This document shows positions 36,227 to 47,297 of a DNA stretch of 64,000 nt, in pieces. Location of the stretch: NCBI GenBank assembly GCA_012963885.1, contig DTUY01000420.1:1-64000 (forward strand), in the 5' to 3' direction. Under the pieces are notes generated by a model that searched no databases, was not told the origin of the DNA, and worked only from the letters and a program-made list of their open reading frames with translations. Made by a program: the position numbers and the translations under genes. The first letter of the stretch is position 1. Every line of letters starts with the position of its first letter. Origin of the DNA: Candidatus Poribacteria bacterium (GTDB lineage: Bacteria > Poribacteria > WGA-4E > UBA9662).

Positions 36227-36766
36227 ATGCGGGATATTCGGGTAGCCAAACGTTACGCCGATGCTATTTATAGCGCAGCAGCTGAAGTAGGTGTTTTAGA
36301 TAATGTAATTGAGGATGTAATCAGTCTGCTGGATTTAATTAGGGACTCCGATGGCTTCGATGCTTTCCTGCACGATCTATTGATCGCACCTGAAACCAAA
36401 CAGTCAATTCTGCAAGAATTATTAGGTGATCACCTTGACCCGCTTCTGCTAAATTCCTTGTTCCTTCTGGTATTGAAGCATCGTGAACGGTCAACTGAAG
36501 ATATCTTATCAGCATTCCTACAACTTGTGGATGAACAAGCTGGGAGGTTGGTTGCAGATGTTACTTCTGCAATTGAGTTAACGGATAAACAGCAAGATGC
36601 ATTGGTTGAGAAACTTAATGGTTATTCAGGGAAACAGGTTAGATTGAATATGCAAATTGATTCATCAATCAAAGGGGGTTTTATCGCTAAGTTGGAGGAC
36701 ACTGTTTTTGATGGAAGTGTAGCAACACAATTGCAACGGCTGAAAAAACAGCTGGCTAGAGGATAA
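36227..36766 (+). CDS. atpH: ATP synthase F1 subunit delta
   Basis: The 179-residue OSCP/delta subunit joins the stalk to the alpha subunits. The N-terminal helical block starts [16 protein letters not shown], and the C-terminal domain has the conserved [22 protein letters not shown] near residue 145-165. It has normal length and lies between b and alpha as usual. atpA starts eight bases after its stop. Confidence 0.95.
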   Translation: MRDIRVAKRYADAIYSAAAEVGVLDNVIEDVISLLDLIRDSDGFDAFLHDLLIAPETKQSILQELLGDHLDPLLLNSLFLLVLKHRERSTEDILSAFLQLVDEQAGRLVADVTSAIELTDKQQDALVEKLNGYSGKQVRLNMQIDSSIKGGFIAKLEDTVFDGSVATQLQRLKKQLARG

Positions 36767-36774
36767 GAAACTTT

Positions 36775-38310
36775 ATGGCAAAAGATGTCAGACCTGATGA
36801 GATCTCAAGTATCCTGAAGCAACAACTTTTACAATACAGTCGTGATGTAGACGTTTATGACATGGGAACGGTACTGCAAGTTGGAGATGGAATTGCGAGA
36901 GTACATGGATTAGCAAATGCTATGGCGGGTGAGCGTATAGAATTCCCGAATGATGTGTTTGGTATGGTTTTCAATCTGGAAGAGGATAACGTTGGTTGTG
37001 TCCTTTTTGGGGAAGACAAGCTTATTCATGAAGGAGATACTGTCAAGCGAACCAATTCTCTTTTAGAAGTTCCTGTTGGAGACGAGATGCTTGGACGTGT
37101 TGTCAACGCACTTGGTGAGCCCCTTGATGGAAAAGGCCCAATTGAGACTTCCCAAACTCTCCCCGTTGAACGAAAAGGTTTGGGAATTGTTCAGCGGCAA
37201 CCTGTGTCTGAACCTTTGTTTACTGGTATAAAAGCAATCGACAGTATGATACCGGTTGGGCGAGGACAGCGGGAGTTAATTATCGGTGACCGGCAGACGG
37301 GGAAAACTGCGATTGCCATTGACACCATTATCAACCAGAAGGATTCCGGGGTAAAGTGTATTTATGTTGCTGTGGGCCAGAAAGGATCAACGGTTGCCCA
37401 GATTGTTAACACTCTTGAAGATCATGGCGCTTTGGAATATACGATTGTTGTTTCCGCGACAGCAAGTGATGCCTCACCACTTCAATATCTTGCACCTTAT
37501 ACAGGGACGTCAATGGGGGAATATTTCCGTGACCAAAGTGGACACGCATTAATAATCTACGATGATCTGACCAAGCACGCTTGGGCTTATCGGCAAATGT
37601 CGTTGTTGTTACGTCGGCCGCCGGGTCGTGAAGCTTATCCGGGTGATGTTTTCTATCTGCATTCTCGCTTACTTGAGAGAGCGGCGAAGTTAAGTGATAA
37701 GTTGGGTGCGGGATCGTTGACAGCGCTTCCGATTATTGAAATTCACGAAGGTGATTTAACAACCTACATACCGACGAATGTTATTTCAATTACGGATGGT
37801 CAAATATACCTGACGGCAGATCTGTTTAATGCTGGAATCCGTCCTGCAATTAATGCTGGTGTTTCCGTTTCACGTGTGGGAGGAGATGCGCAGATAAAAG
37901 CGATGAAAGCAGATGAAGTGGCTAAAACTATGCGGCTGGATTTAGCACGTTACCGTGATGTGGCGGCGTTTGCCCAATTCGGTTCCGACCTTGATGCCTC
38001 AACGCAACAACAACTTCGTCGTGGAGATCGCTTAGTTGAGCTATTAAAGCAGCCACAATACGAACCAATGTCAGTGGAAAGGCAGATTGCATCGATTTTC
38101 TGTGGCTCCAACGGGTACCTAGATGATCTGGATCTACATGATCTGGCACGGTTCGAATCAGAATTCTTGATCTACATGGATCAGAATCATAACGATATAT
38201 TGGAAGAGATTGCTGAAACTGGTGATTTGAGCGATGAGTTGGTTGAACGATTACACACAGCCGCAAAAAATTTCAGAAATATCTTTGAGCCAACTGAGTC
38301 CAACGCGTAA
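36775..38310 (+). CDS. atpA: ATP synthase F1 subunit alpha
   Basis: The 511-residue noncatalytic nucleotide-binding subunit has the Walker A motif GDRQTGKT near residue 170 and [20 protein letters not shown]. The family signature [14 protein letters not shown] and the C-terminal helical bundle are present. The N-terminus carries the delta-binding [12 protein letters not shown]. It is complete and follows atpH by eight bases. Confidence 0.98.
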   Translation: MAKDVRPDEISSILKQQLLQYSRDVDVYDMGTVLQVGDGIARVHGLANAMAGERIEFPNDVFGMVFNLEEDNVGCVLFGEDKLIHEGDTVKRTNSLLEVPVGDEMLGRVVNALGEPLDGKGPIETSQTLPVERKGLGIVQRQPVSEPLFTGIKAIDSMIPVGRGQRELIIGDRQTGKTAIAIDTIINQKDSGVKCIYVAVGQKGSTVAQIVNTLEDHGALEYTIVVSATASDASPLQYLAPYTGTSMGEYFRDQSGHALIIYDDLTKHAWAYRQMSLLLRRPPGREAYPGDVFYLHSRLLERAAKLSDKLGAGSLTALPIIEIHEGDLTTYIPTNVISITDGQIYLTADLFNAGIRPAINAGVSVSRVGGDAQIKAMKADEVAKTMRLDLARYRDVAAFAQFGSDLDASTQQQLRRGDRLVELLKQPQYEPMSVERQIASIFCGSNGYLDDLDLHDLARFESEFLIYMDQNHNDILEEIAETGDLSDELVERLHTAAKNFRNIFEPTESNA

Positions 38311-38321
38311 ACTGGAAATTA

Positions 38322-39191
38322 ATGGCTACACTTCGGGAAATTAGACGTCGGATTGCTAGTGTTACCAAAATTTCGCAGGTAACCGATGCGATGCGAATGG
38401 TTGCTACCGCCAAACTTCGGCGGGCGCAGGAAGCTATTGAGGCAAATAGACCGTATGCGGAGAAGTTTGATCTGTTGCTTGGCCATTTACTTGCCCAGAT
38501 AGATATAGATGAAGTGCCTCATCTGTTTCTTGTTCCCCATGAAATGAAATCTGTTTGTTTGGTTGCTGTTTCCAGCGACCGAGGGCTTTGTGGAGGTTTT
38601 AACGCCAACATTGTCAAAGCCTCGAACAAACGAATTGGTTTCTACACAAATCAGGGGTTTGACGTCAGCTTAATTTGTGTCGGTCGTCGAGTAGCCGATT
38701 CTTTTAGAAAGCGTGAACATAGGGTAATTGCTGAATATTCGAATGCATTTCAGACTTTACGTTTTGAGACAGCTATTGATATTGTTAGCAAGTTTGATGA
38801 GCTTTATCTTGAAAAACAAATTGATAAAGTTGAGGTGATTTATAACAATTTTAGATCTGCAATAACACAAAATGTGTTAGTTGAGCAGTTGTTGCCGCTC
38901 ACCCCTAATCCTCCCACTGGTGACGACCTGTTTTGGGATTACCTTTACGAACCTACGCAGTCCGAGATTTTTGAACGGGTTTTGTCGAAACATCTAAACA
39001 TTCAAACTTGGAAGGTTTTACTGGATTCTCATGCTGCGGAACACGCAGCACGGATGACTGCAATGGAAAACGCTACGAGTAATGCAAAAGAGATTATTGA
39101 TGAGCTTATACTGCAACGTAACCGCGCGCGCCAAGCCATAATTACAAAAGAAATCTCCGAAATCGTGGGTGGAGCAGAAGCACTAGGTTAA
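38322..39191 (+). CDS. atpG: ATP synthase F1 subunit gamma
   Basis: The 289-residue central rotor subunit has an N-terminal helix (REIRRRIASVTKISQVTDAM, then KLRRAQEAI) that pairs in a coiled coil with the C-terminal helix (AARMTAMENATSNAKEIIDE and the RNRARQAIITKEISEIVGGA end). The Rossmann-like middle contains SSDRGLCGGFNANI. The length is standard. atpD starts 16 bases later. Confidence 0.97.
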   Translation: MATLREIRRRIASVTKISQVTDAMRMVATAKLRRAQEAIEANRPYAEKFDLLLGHLLAQIDIDEVPHLFLVPHEMKSVCLVAVSSDRGLCGGFNANIVKASNKRIGFYTNQGFDVSLICVGRRVADSFRKREHRVIAEYSNAFQTLRFETAIDIVSKFDELYLEKQIDKVEVIYNNFRSAITQNVLVEQLLPLTPNPPTGDDLFWDYLYEPTQSEIFERVLSKHLNIQTWKVLLDSHAAEHAARMTAMENATSNAKEIIDELILQRNRARQAIITKEISEIVGGAEALG

Positions 39192-39204
39192 TTTGAAAGG
39201 ATAG

Positions 39205-40608
<1,404 letters not shown>

Positions 40609-40614
40609 TATCTT

Positions 40615-41025
40615 ATGTTAGATCGACAATTTAGTGTTGAAATACGAACCCCCGAAAAACTAGTCTATCAGGGAGAAGTTAAGAGCATCCATGCCTCAGG
40701 TACGAATGGGGCTTTTCAGGTTCTAACCGGTCATATTCCTTTTTTGACAACGATTGAATCTGGGGAGCTGATTGTAGAAGACCATCATGGGATTCGTTCA
40801 ATGGTGACTAGTAGTGGGGTTTTCGAAGTCTTGCGAGATGGCGTTACTGTACTTGTTGAATCAGCTGAATGGTCTAATGAAATTGATACTCAGCGGGCCG
40901 AAGAAGCTTTACAGCGTGCGAGAGAGCAGTTAGCCTCCCAACTTCCTGACATGGACTATATTTTCGTAGAGCTTGCTTTAGCCCGTGCTGTTGCTCGTTT
41001 GAAAGTTGCAAAGTCTTCTCGGTAA
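40615..41025 (+). CDS. atpC: ATP synthase F1 subunit epsilon
   Basis: The 136-residue subunit has an N-terminal beta-sandwich (VEIRTPEKLVYQGEVKSI, GAFQVLTGHIPFLTTIESG) and C-terminal two-helix region beginning DTQRAEEALQRAREQL. It rides on gamma, and its C-terminal helices can inhibit hydrolysis. It is the last atp gene and starts six bases after atpD. Confidence 0.95.
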   Translation: MLDRQFSVEIRTPEKLVYQGEVKSIHASGTNGAFQVLTGHIPFLTTIESGELIVEDHHGIRSMVTSSGVFEVLRDGVTVLVESAEWSNEIDTQRAEEALQRAREQLASQLPDMDYIFVELALARAVARLKVAKSSR

Positions 41026-41075
41026 CGTCTAGTTAATTTATTAAAAGGGGAGGATAGCTGAGAGAATTCTTTCAG

Positions 41076-42683
41076 TTGTTTTCCCCCTTTAACGTCAAAG
41101 TGTTCAGATTGGATCTGAAAAAAATAACCCACCAGCTTCAGGCCAAAGATGCAACGCTTTGGTCTGAAGATCCTGATGTACAGACAAAGATTCGCAATCG
41201 GCTTGGTTGGTTAGATTGTGTCGACCGGATGCAGACCTTTCTACCTGAGATTGAAGATTTTGTTGCGTCTGTCAGATCAGATTTTGATCGCATTATTTTG
41301 CTAGGTATGGGTGGCAGTGGCCTTGCCTCTGAGGTATTTGCAGCCACCTTTGGCTCGGCGACAGGTTATCCGGACTTAACAGTAGTTGCTACAACGGATC
41401 CTGCTACGATTCTGAAGATTGACCGGGAATTCGATTTAGCGAAAACACTCTTTATTGTTTCAACTAAGTCGGGAAATACAATTGAAACTCTTTGTCTTTT
41501 CCAATATTTCTATCAACGGTTGGATAAGAAAGGTGATCATTTTATTGCAATTACCGATCCGGCTTCAAACTTGGAAAAAATCGCAGATGAATGTTGTTTC
41601 CGGCAGACGTTTCTAAATCCAGTTGATATTGGGGGGCGGTATTCTGCCCTGTCTTATTTTGGACTTGTACCTGCTGGATTGATTGGCGTTGACTTGCATC
41701 AATTATGGAATCATGCGAAGCAGGTTGATATCGATGGATCAGTGGAATTTGGAGTACAGCTTGCAGCGTATGCTCTTGCAGGTCGTGATAAACTGACTCT
41801 TCTCGTGTCACCCAAGCTGTCTGCATTTGGATACTGGATTGAACAGTTGATCGCTGAAAGTACCGGTAAGCAAGGTAAAGGGATTGTGCCGATTGAAGGA
41901 GAAAGAATTGCCGACCCTTCGTATTATGAGCAAGATAGGGTTTTTGTGTATATCCGTTTCAATGATGAATTGGATGATCAAATCAGAAATATTGAAAGAT
42001 CCGGCTTACCAGTTATCCAAATTGAATTTAATGAGATCTATTATCTGGGTCGTGAATTCTTCCGTTGGGAGATTGCAATAGCAATATCTGGAGCTATAAT
42101 GCAACTCAATCCGTTTGATGAACCAAATGTTACTGAGAGCAAACGCATGACTGGGGAGCTCCTTGCCGCTTTTCCTGAAGGTGGTAAATTACCTGAAGAA
42201 ACACTTGCATTTGAAATAGAACAGATTAAAATTTATATTAATTCTTCTTGGTCAGAATCAGCAACAGGTTCAATTAGCGAATGGGTTGAACAATTTCTAG
42301 GTCAGGCGCGACTTGGGATTGATTACATTGTGGTACTTGCCTATATCCCAGAGGATAAAGAGACACTTCAGTCTGTTCAAATGGCCATTCGCGATCGTTT
42401 CAAAATTGCCACAACTATCGGTTACGGCCCACGTTATCTGCACTCAACTGGTCAACTTCATAAAGGTGGATTTAACAATGGGGTCTTTTTGCTGATCACA
42501 GTTGATGATTTGGAGGACGTAGAGATTCCACGCGTGTCTTATAGCTTTAGCAAACTGAAAATGGCGCAGGCATTTGGAGACTTACGAGCGTTGTGTCGTA
42601 AAGATCGACGTATTGCTAGAGTCCACATTTCTGGCGATTTAAGTCAAGGGTTAGAAAAATTAAAGGAGATGATTGCACCATGA
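41076..42683 (+). CDS. pgi: Glucose-6-phosphate isomerase (PGI/SIS family, transaldolase-fusion type)
   Basis: The 535-residue SIS-fold sugar-phosphate isomerase interconverts glucose-6-phosphate and fructose-6-phosphate. Seen are ILLGMGGSGLASEVF, FIVSTKSGNTIETL, and the substrate block GGRYSALSYFGLVPAGLIGVD. The layout matches the PGI half of bifunctional transaldolase/PGI proteins, without the transaldolase half. The start is unclear: TTG 41076 has no ribosome binding site nearby, while GGGGAGG at 41047-41053 sits just before an in-frame CTG at 41058. Its stop overlaps the next gene by four bases. Confidence 0.88.
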   Translation: MFSPFNVKVFRLDLKKITHQLQAKDATLWSEDPDVQTKIRNRLGWLDCVDRMQTFLPEIEDFVASVRSDFDRIILLGMGGSGLASEVFAATFGSATGYPDLTVVATTDPATILKIDREFDLAKTLFIVSTKSGNTIETLCLFQYFYQRLDKKGDHFIAITDPASNLEKIADECCFRQTFLNPVDIGGRYSALSYFGLVPAGLIGVDLHQLWNHAKQVDIDGSVEFGVQLAAYALAGRDKLTLLVSPKLSAFGYWIEQLIAESTGKQGKGIVPIEGERIADPSYYEQDRVFVYIRFNDELDDQIRNIERSGLPVIQIEFNEIYYLGREFFRWEIAIAISGAIMQLNPFDEPNVTESKRMTGELLAAFPEGGKLPEETLAFEIEQIKIYINSSWSESATGSISEWVEQFLGQARLGIDYIVVLAYIPEDKETLQSVQMAIRDRFKIATTIGYGPRYLHSTGQLHKGGFNNGVFLLITVDDLEDVEIPRVSYSFSKLKMAQAFGDLRALCRKDRRIARVHISGDLSQGLEKLKEMIAP

Positions 42684-43468
42684 AAAAAGGAATTTGTATA
42701 GGAACTTTACCGGGCGGTTCGATTGAAGACCGGTTTAAACTGGGAAAGGACGCTGGGTTTGATGGTATTGAAATCGGCACGCTTGAAAATGATGGTGATC
42801 GGCAGAACTGTAAGATGCTTGCGAATCAGGCTGGTATAGATTTGTTTAGCGTTATGAACGCTAAACACTGGAGTTTGCCGCTCTCTCACCCCGATCCGGA
42901 AGTTCGTGCCGATTCGGTTCAAGGTGTGATTGATTCTCTTGACACAGCAACTGTCATTGGTGCTAGTACGGTCTTACTCGTTCCCGCAGTTGTGAATCCT
43001 GAAATATCATACGAGGATGCTTATAGCAGATCTCAGGAAGAAATTAAAAGTTTGATATCTGTTTCTAAAGAGAAAAATGTAAAGATCTCGATTGAGAATG
43101 TGTGGAACAAGTTCTTGCTGAGCCCCATTGAGTTCGTCAACTACATCGACGAATTTGAAAGCGACTGTATCGGTGCCTACTTCGATGTTGGTAATATTTT
43201 GCTATATGGTTATCCACAACATTGGATCCGTTCAATTGGTGGTCGAATGGATAAGGTTCACATCAAAGGGTTTAATGCCAACGGGTTTCGTTGGACGGGA
43301 TTAATTGAAGATTGTTCAATCGACTGGAATGCAGTTATGACAGCGCTTTCTGATATCGGTTACGATGAGTACATTACCGCTGAATTGGGCGTAGATCAAA
43401 ATGATCCCATCGGAGGCACGCATAAAATTAGTCAAGATATGGATCGGATTATCGCTGGAGAAGTTTAG
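42680..43468 (+). CDS. Sugar phosphate isomerase/epimerase (xylose isomerase-like TIM barrel)
   Basis: The 262-residue TIM barrel of the AP endonuclease-2 / hydroxypyruvate isomerase superfamily has the metal-binding pattern: Glu in ISIENVWNKF, Asp/His in GAYFDVGNILLYGYPQHW, His in KVHIKGF and Glu in YITAELG. It probably isomerises or epimerises a ketose or inositol derivative using a divalent metal; the substrate is not known. It overlaps pgi by four bases (ATGA) and is followed by the PfkB kinase after four bases, so translation is likely coupled. Confidence 0.9.
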   Translation: MKKGICIGTLPGGSIEDRFKLGKDAGFDGIEIGTLENDGDRQNCKMLANQAGIDLFSVMNAKHWSLPLSHPDPEVRADSVQGVIDSLDTATVIGASTVLLVPAVVNPEISYEDAYSRSQEEIKSLISVSKEKNVKISIENVWNKFLLSPIEFVNYIDEFESDCIGAYFDVGNILLYGYPQHWIRSIGGRMDKVHIKGFNANGFRWTGLIEDCSIDWNAVMTALSDIGYDEYITAELGVDQNDPIGGTHKISQDMDRIIAGEV

Positions 43469-43472
43469 CAAA

Positions 43473-44501
43473 ATGATGATGAAGTCGCGTTTGCAGGAGA
43501 TACTTGGTGGGTTTGGTGATAGCAAAATTTTGGTTATTGGTGACTTCTATCTAGATGCGTATTGGATAATCGATAAAACGCGTTCGACCCTTTCGCTTGA
43601 AACGCCTTGGCACACTTCACCTGTTGTGGATCAACGCTATAGTCCCGGAGCGGCGGGTACAGTTACCAACAACTTGAATGCGTTGGGAGTTGGTTCAGTC
43701 TATGTGGTTGGTGTAATCAGTGAAGATGGTTTCGGTACAACACTAGTTAACCAGCTCAATAAAAATGGTTGCATCACTGACTTTATGATTAGTTCCTCTG
43801 ACCGGGTTACCCCAACTTACCTGAAACCGATCCATCGCGGCTATGAAAATGTAGCGGTTGAATCCTCTCGTTTTGACATTGAGAATCTAGTGCCATCATC
43901 ACGTAATCTGGAAGACCAAGTGATTGAAAACTTAAACGCGTGTGTTCCTCTGGTTGATGGTATAATTGTAGGAGATCAAATGCCTTACGATAATTTAGGA
44001 GTAATCACTGACCGGGTTCGTGAGGAGATTTGTCGTCTTGCTATTGAACTTCCTGAGAAAATCTTCTATGCTGATTCACGAACGCGGATTGGTCGGTACA
44101 AGAACCTCGTTATTAAACCGAATCGGTTTGAAGCAAAACGAGCGATTGAACCGGAATGGGCTGGCGAGGACGTGAACATCGACGAAGTTAAAGAAATTGG
44201 CAAAACTTTACTGTCGCATACTGGTCAGTCACTTTTTATCACTGTTGGGTGTAGCGGTATCGTGGTGTTCGACGGCGATGAAATCAGCCACGTGCCTGGC
44301 ATCCCCGTTGAAGGTCAAGTTGACCCTGTTGGCGCAGGTGATAGTGTCTCAGCTGGATTGGTGACATCGCTCTGCTGTGGTGGAAGTTACATCGAAGCTG
44401 CAATTATTGGGAATCTTGTGGCTTCAATCACTGTCACCAAGATTGGTACAACTGGTACCGCCTCGCCTGACGAGGTAATTAATAGATTCCTGTCATTGTA
44501 A
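43473..44501 (+). CDS. PfkB-family sugar kinase, RfaE/HldE-like
   Basis: The 342-residue kinase runs from ATG 43473 (three tandem ATGs). GGAGAA lies 12 bases upstream inside the previous gene. The frame extends to 43401 within the previous gene but that part is not homologous. Seen are ILVIGDFYLDAYW, PGAAGTVTNNLNALG, VIKPNRFEAKRA and the catalytic DPVGAGDSVSAG. The order of elements resembles the kinase half of HldE (heptose-7-phosphate kinase) and the ADP-heptose branch, but other sugars are possible. It is grouped with two isomerases. Confidence 0.9.
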   Translation: MMMKSRLQEILGGFGDSKILVIGDFYLDAYWIIDKTRSTLSLETPWHTSPVVDQRYSPGAAGTVTNNLNALGVGSVYVVGVISEDGFGTTLVNQLNKNGCITDFMISSSDRVTPTYLKPIHRGYENVAVESSRFDIENLVPSSRNLEDQVIENLNACVPLVDGIIVGDQMPYDNLGVITDRVREEICRLAIELPEKIFYADSRTRIGRYKNLVIKPNRFEAKRAIEPEWAGEDVNIDEVKEIGKTLLSHTGQSLFITVGCSGIVVFDGDEISHVPGIPVEGQVDPVGAGDSVSAGLVTSLCCGGSYIEAAIIGNLVASITVTKIGTTGTASPDEVINRFLSL

Positions 44502-44504
44502 AGA

Positions 44505-45269
44505 ATGGATCTTTTAACTGCAATTCATCAGCGACGGAGTCATCGTGGTGATTTTGAGAGTAAACCAATTTGTCAAAAGCATCTTGATCAGCTGATAGAA
44601 GCTGCTCGATGGGCACCTTCACCATTTAATGTTCAGCCTTGGAAATTGTTGATTATACTTGATGTGGAAAGCAAGAATACCATTGCGGATCTAACACAAT
44701 CGGCAATAACCGAACAGCTTAAGGATGCACGTTTTCTTGATGACAATAGCCGTTGGGTCCGATTGTCTGATGAGGAATGGATGGACAAGAAAGACGGTAT
44801 TTTACTCTCCGATCATCTGAAATTGCCTCCACCTTTTGAACGAAATCTAACCAGAGCAAAACCGATACTAAAAAACGCAGGGCTTCTTAGTTTTTTAGGT
44901 CATATGAAAGCAGGTAGAATACCTGCAAAAGAGATTTCAGACCAGATTAGAAATTCGCCGATTCTGATTCTAATTGTAATGGACTATCAGCGTCGACCGC
45001 CGGGTGATGGCAGTCAACGTTGGATGTGGCTTGGAATGGGAGCCATGATCCAGAACCTCCTGCTTACAGCAGCAGCATTAGAAATTGGCGTTCAGTTTGT
45101 CAGTGCTCCAATTGAGCGTGCCGAGGATCGAAAGACACTAGGCGAAGTTTTTAATATGCCACCGTCCTGCGAAATTATATCTCTTCTCAGAGTCGGGTAT
45201 GCTAAGCAGATTAATCAGAAATCTGTCCGGTTAGATCCCTCCGAATTTGTTTGTTACGAAAGTTTCTGA
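44505..45269 (+). CDS. Nitroreductase family protein
   Basis: The 254-residue FMN-dependent oxidoreductase starts at ATG 44505 four bases after the kinase. The FMN-contacting QRRSHRG and AARWAPSPFNVQPWKLLII are typical, and the C-terminal GAMIQNLLLTAAALEIGVQF helix gives the rest of the flavin site. An insertion of about 60 residues in the middle is longer than in minimal nitroreductases. The substrate is unknown; relatives reduce nitroaromatics, quinones or iodotyrosine, or take part in cobamide ligand synthesis. Confidence 0.9.
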   Translation: MDLLTAIHQRRSHRGDFESKPICQKHLDQLIEAARWAPSPFNVQPWKLLIILDVESKNTIADLTQSAITEQLKDARFLDDNSRWVRLSDEEWMDKKDGILLSDHLKLPPPFERNLTRAKPILKNAGLLSFLGHMKAGRIPAKEISDQIRNSPILILIVMDYQRRPPGDGSQRWMWLGMGAMIQNLLLTAAALEIGVQFVSAPIERAEDRKTLGEVFNMPPSCEIISLLRVGYAKQINQKSVRLDPSEFVCYESF

Positions 45270-45276
45270 AAATGAC

Positions 45277-46794
45277 ATGAATCCAGGAAAAGTTTATCTC
45301 GTTGGCGCGGGGCCAGGTGACCCGAAACTTATTACGTTGAGAGGTATTGAGTGCCTCCAAATAGCGAATGTCGTCATCTATGATTCTCTCGTCAACCAGA
45401 TTTTACTGGATTTTTACGCACCGACAGCCGAAAAGATCTACGGCGGCAAAATGAAAGGGGAGCAGGAAAGACGCCAGGCTGAGATTAATCGTCAAATGGT
45501 TGATTACACTAGAGCGGGCAAGACGGTTGTTCGGCTTAAAGGTGGAGATCCCTTTGTTTTTGGTCGTGGCGGTGATGAGGCGTTAGTGTTGGCTGAAGCA
45601 GGAATTGATTTTGAGATTGTCCCCGGCGTGACTTCGGCTACTGCTGTGCCTGCTTATGCGGGTATTCCAGTGACAATGCGAGATTATGCTTCATCCTTTG
45701 CCGTGGTAACAGGCCATTCCGCAGCATTAGATTCTACTTCGCCAATTGGTTGGGAAAAGATTGCGACCGGAATCGATACCATTGTAATTCTAATGGGAGT
45801 TGGTCATCTGGATGAAATCACCCGGAGGCTAATTGAGAATGGTAGATCCCCGCAAACGCCAACTGTCCTAGTGCAATATGGAACAACACCGGAACAGAAA
45901 ACGATTGAAGGCACATTAGCTGATATTACACAGAAAGCTGAAGAAGCTAATTTTCAATCGCCTGCCGTGATTGTTGTGGGGGAAGTTAACCGTTTGCGCA
46001 AACATCTGAAGTGGTTTGAGCAAAAGCCACTTTTTGGCCGAAAAATTCTCGTGACACGGGCTCGCGCGCAATCAGCTAATTTTGTTAGTAAACTTGTGTC
46101 CCAAGGGGCGATGGTGTTATCATCTCCAATGATAGAAATAGTTCCAATTGATCAGAATTTAGCACTTGATCAATCGATAGATGGCCTTTCTGATTATGAC
46201 TGGGTTGTTTTCACCAGTACAAATTCGGTCAATATTTTTCACCGTAGGTTGTGTGAGAGAGGAAAAGATTCACGTTCATTTGGTCCTGTGAAGATCTGTG
46301 CTGTTGGGGATAAAACGACACAGGCACTGCAGCAGATTGGTATCTTGCCGGACTTTGTACCTTCCGAATCTTTGGGATCCGTAATCGCAGAGGAGATGAA
46401 AGATGTTGCTCACCAAAGAATTCTGATACCTCGCTCACGAATTGGTCGTCCAGAATTGTCAGATAGCTTGCGTGAGCGACAAGCGATAGTGGATGATATG
46501 CCGATTTATGATACTGTCAAAGTACAGGGCGAAGAACAGAACGAAATGTTAGAAAAGCTGAAAAACGGTGATATTGACATGGTAACTTTTACCAGTTCCT
46601 CTACGGCTGAGAATTTTTTAAACATGCTAGATGAACCACAGTCATTAATGAAAAACGTCCGAATTGCAGTTATCGGTCAATCAACGGCTAGAACTGTTAT
46701 GATGCATGGTTTAAAGTATGACATTATTGCAGACCAACCATTGATTGAGAATCTTGTTGATAATATTGTTGAATTTTATCGCGTTAATAATTAA
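45277..46794 (+). CDS. cobA-hemD: Uroporphyrinogen-III C-methyltransferase / uroporphyrinogen-III synthase fusion
   Basis: The 505-residue bifunctional protein starts at MNPGKVYLVGAGPGD (45277). Residues 1-245 are SUMT (GAGPGDPKLITLRG, RLKGGDPFVFGRGGDEA), which methylates uroporphyrinogen III toward siroheme or cobalamin. Residues about 255-505 are HemD (ILVTRARAQS, WVVFTSTNSV, FTSSSTAENF), which closes hydroxymethylbilane to uroporphyrinogen III. The fusion is common in several phyla. Position before ccmE, ccmF and ccmH suggests supply of tetrapyrroles to the same cytochrome system. The start before MNPGK would add ten residues overlapping the previous gene. Confidence 0.95.
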   Translation: MNPGKVYLVGAGPGDPKLITLRGIECLQIANVVIYDSLVNQILLDFYAPTAEKIYGGKMKGEQERRQAEINRQMVDYTRAGKTVVRLKGGDPFVFGRGGDEALVLAEAGIDFEIVPGVTSATAVPAYAGIPVTMRDYASSFAVVTGHSAALDSTSPIGWEKIATGIDTIVILMGVGHLDEITRRLIENGRSPQTPTVLVQYGTTPEQKTIEGTLADITQKAEEANFQSPAVIVVGEVNRLRKHLKWFEQKPLFGRKILVTRARAQSANFVSKLVSQGAMVLSSPMIEIVPIDQNLALDQSIDGLSDYDWVVFTSTNSVNIFHRRLCERGKDSRSFGPVKICAVGDKTTQALQQIGILPDFVPSESLGSVIAEEMKDVAHQRILIPRSRIGRPELSDSLRERQAIVDDMPIYDTVKVQGEEQNEMLEKLKNGDIDMVTFTSSSTAENFLNMLDEPQSLMKNVRIAVIGQSTARTVMMHGLKYDIIADQPLIENLVDNIVEFYRVNN

Positions 46795-46813
46795 GTGGTT
46801 GGGGAAACTTAAA

Positions 46814-47275
46814 ATGAGTCGTAGTAGAATTAAAATTTTCATTGCCAGTGGCATTCTCGCTTCTTCATTGATATTGTTGGTCTTTGTCGGTGTGAAAAAT
46901 ACCAGTCTACAGCATTTTAAGCCTGAACAACTAGTAATCCGGGCTCAGGAAGTTCATCAAAAGGGAGTTCAAATAGACGGGTTTATCGCGGAAAAATCAA
47001 CACGTTGGGATCCCGGTAATTTTCAACTGTCCTTTATTATCCGTGATGCGGCAGATACTGCACGTGTCAATGTCGTTTCGGTTGATAGGCTCAAGCCTGA
47101 CAATTTTAAAGATGGTGGAAATGTTTTTGTTGAAGGACGATACAATGCGGATCAAAATCTGATTACCGCCTCAAAGATTCAGACAAAATGTGCTTCGAAG
47201 TATCAGCAGGCGGAAAGCGCATTGGCAACTCAGGAAGTGTACCAAACAGAGACGAAGGTTACGCAACAGAACTAA
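46814..47275 (+). CDS. ccmE: Cytochrome c maturation protein CcmE, CxxxY variant
   Basis: The 153-residue heme chaperone starts at ATG 46814 after GGGGAAAC, with one N-terminal membrane helix and an OB-fold. Phrases such as GFIAEKSTRWDPG, NVFVEGRYNADQNLITASKI are typical. The heme-binding residue, His in HxxxY of E. coli, is Cys126 in CASKY (residues 126-130). This CxxxY form is known from archaea and some bacteria. An acid/Gln-rich tail follows. It precedes ccmF by 22 bp. Confidence 0.93.
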   Translation: MSRSRIKIFIASGILASSLILLVFVGVKNTSLQHFKPEQLVIRAQEVHQKGVQIDGFIAEKSTRWDPGNFQLSFIIRDAADTARVNVVSVDRLKPDNFKDGGNVFVEGRYNADQNLITASKIQTKCASKYQQAESALATQEVYQTETKVTQQN

Positions 47276-47297
47276 ATTTACTCAGGAATAACGGATT

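Noticed and set aside
45247-45276. Longer start for cobA-hemD
   Set aside because: It would overlap the previous gene's end and lacks a ribosome binding site; MNPGKVYLVGAGPGD is the usual N-terminus.
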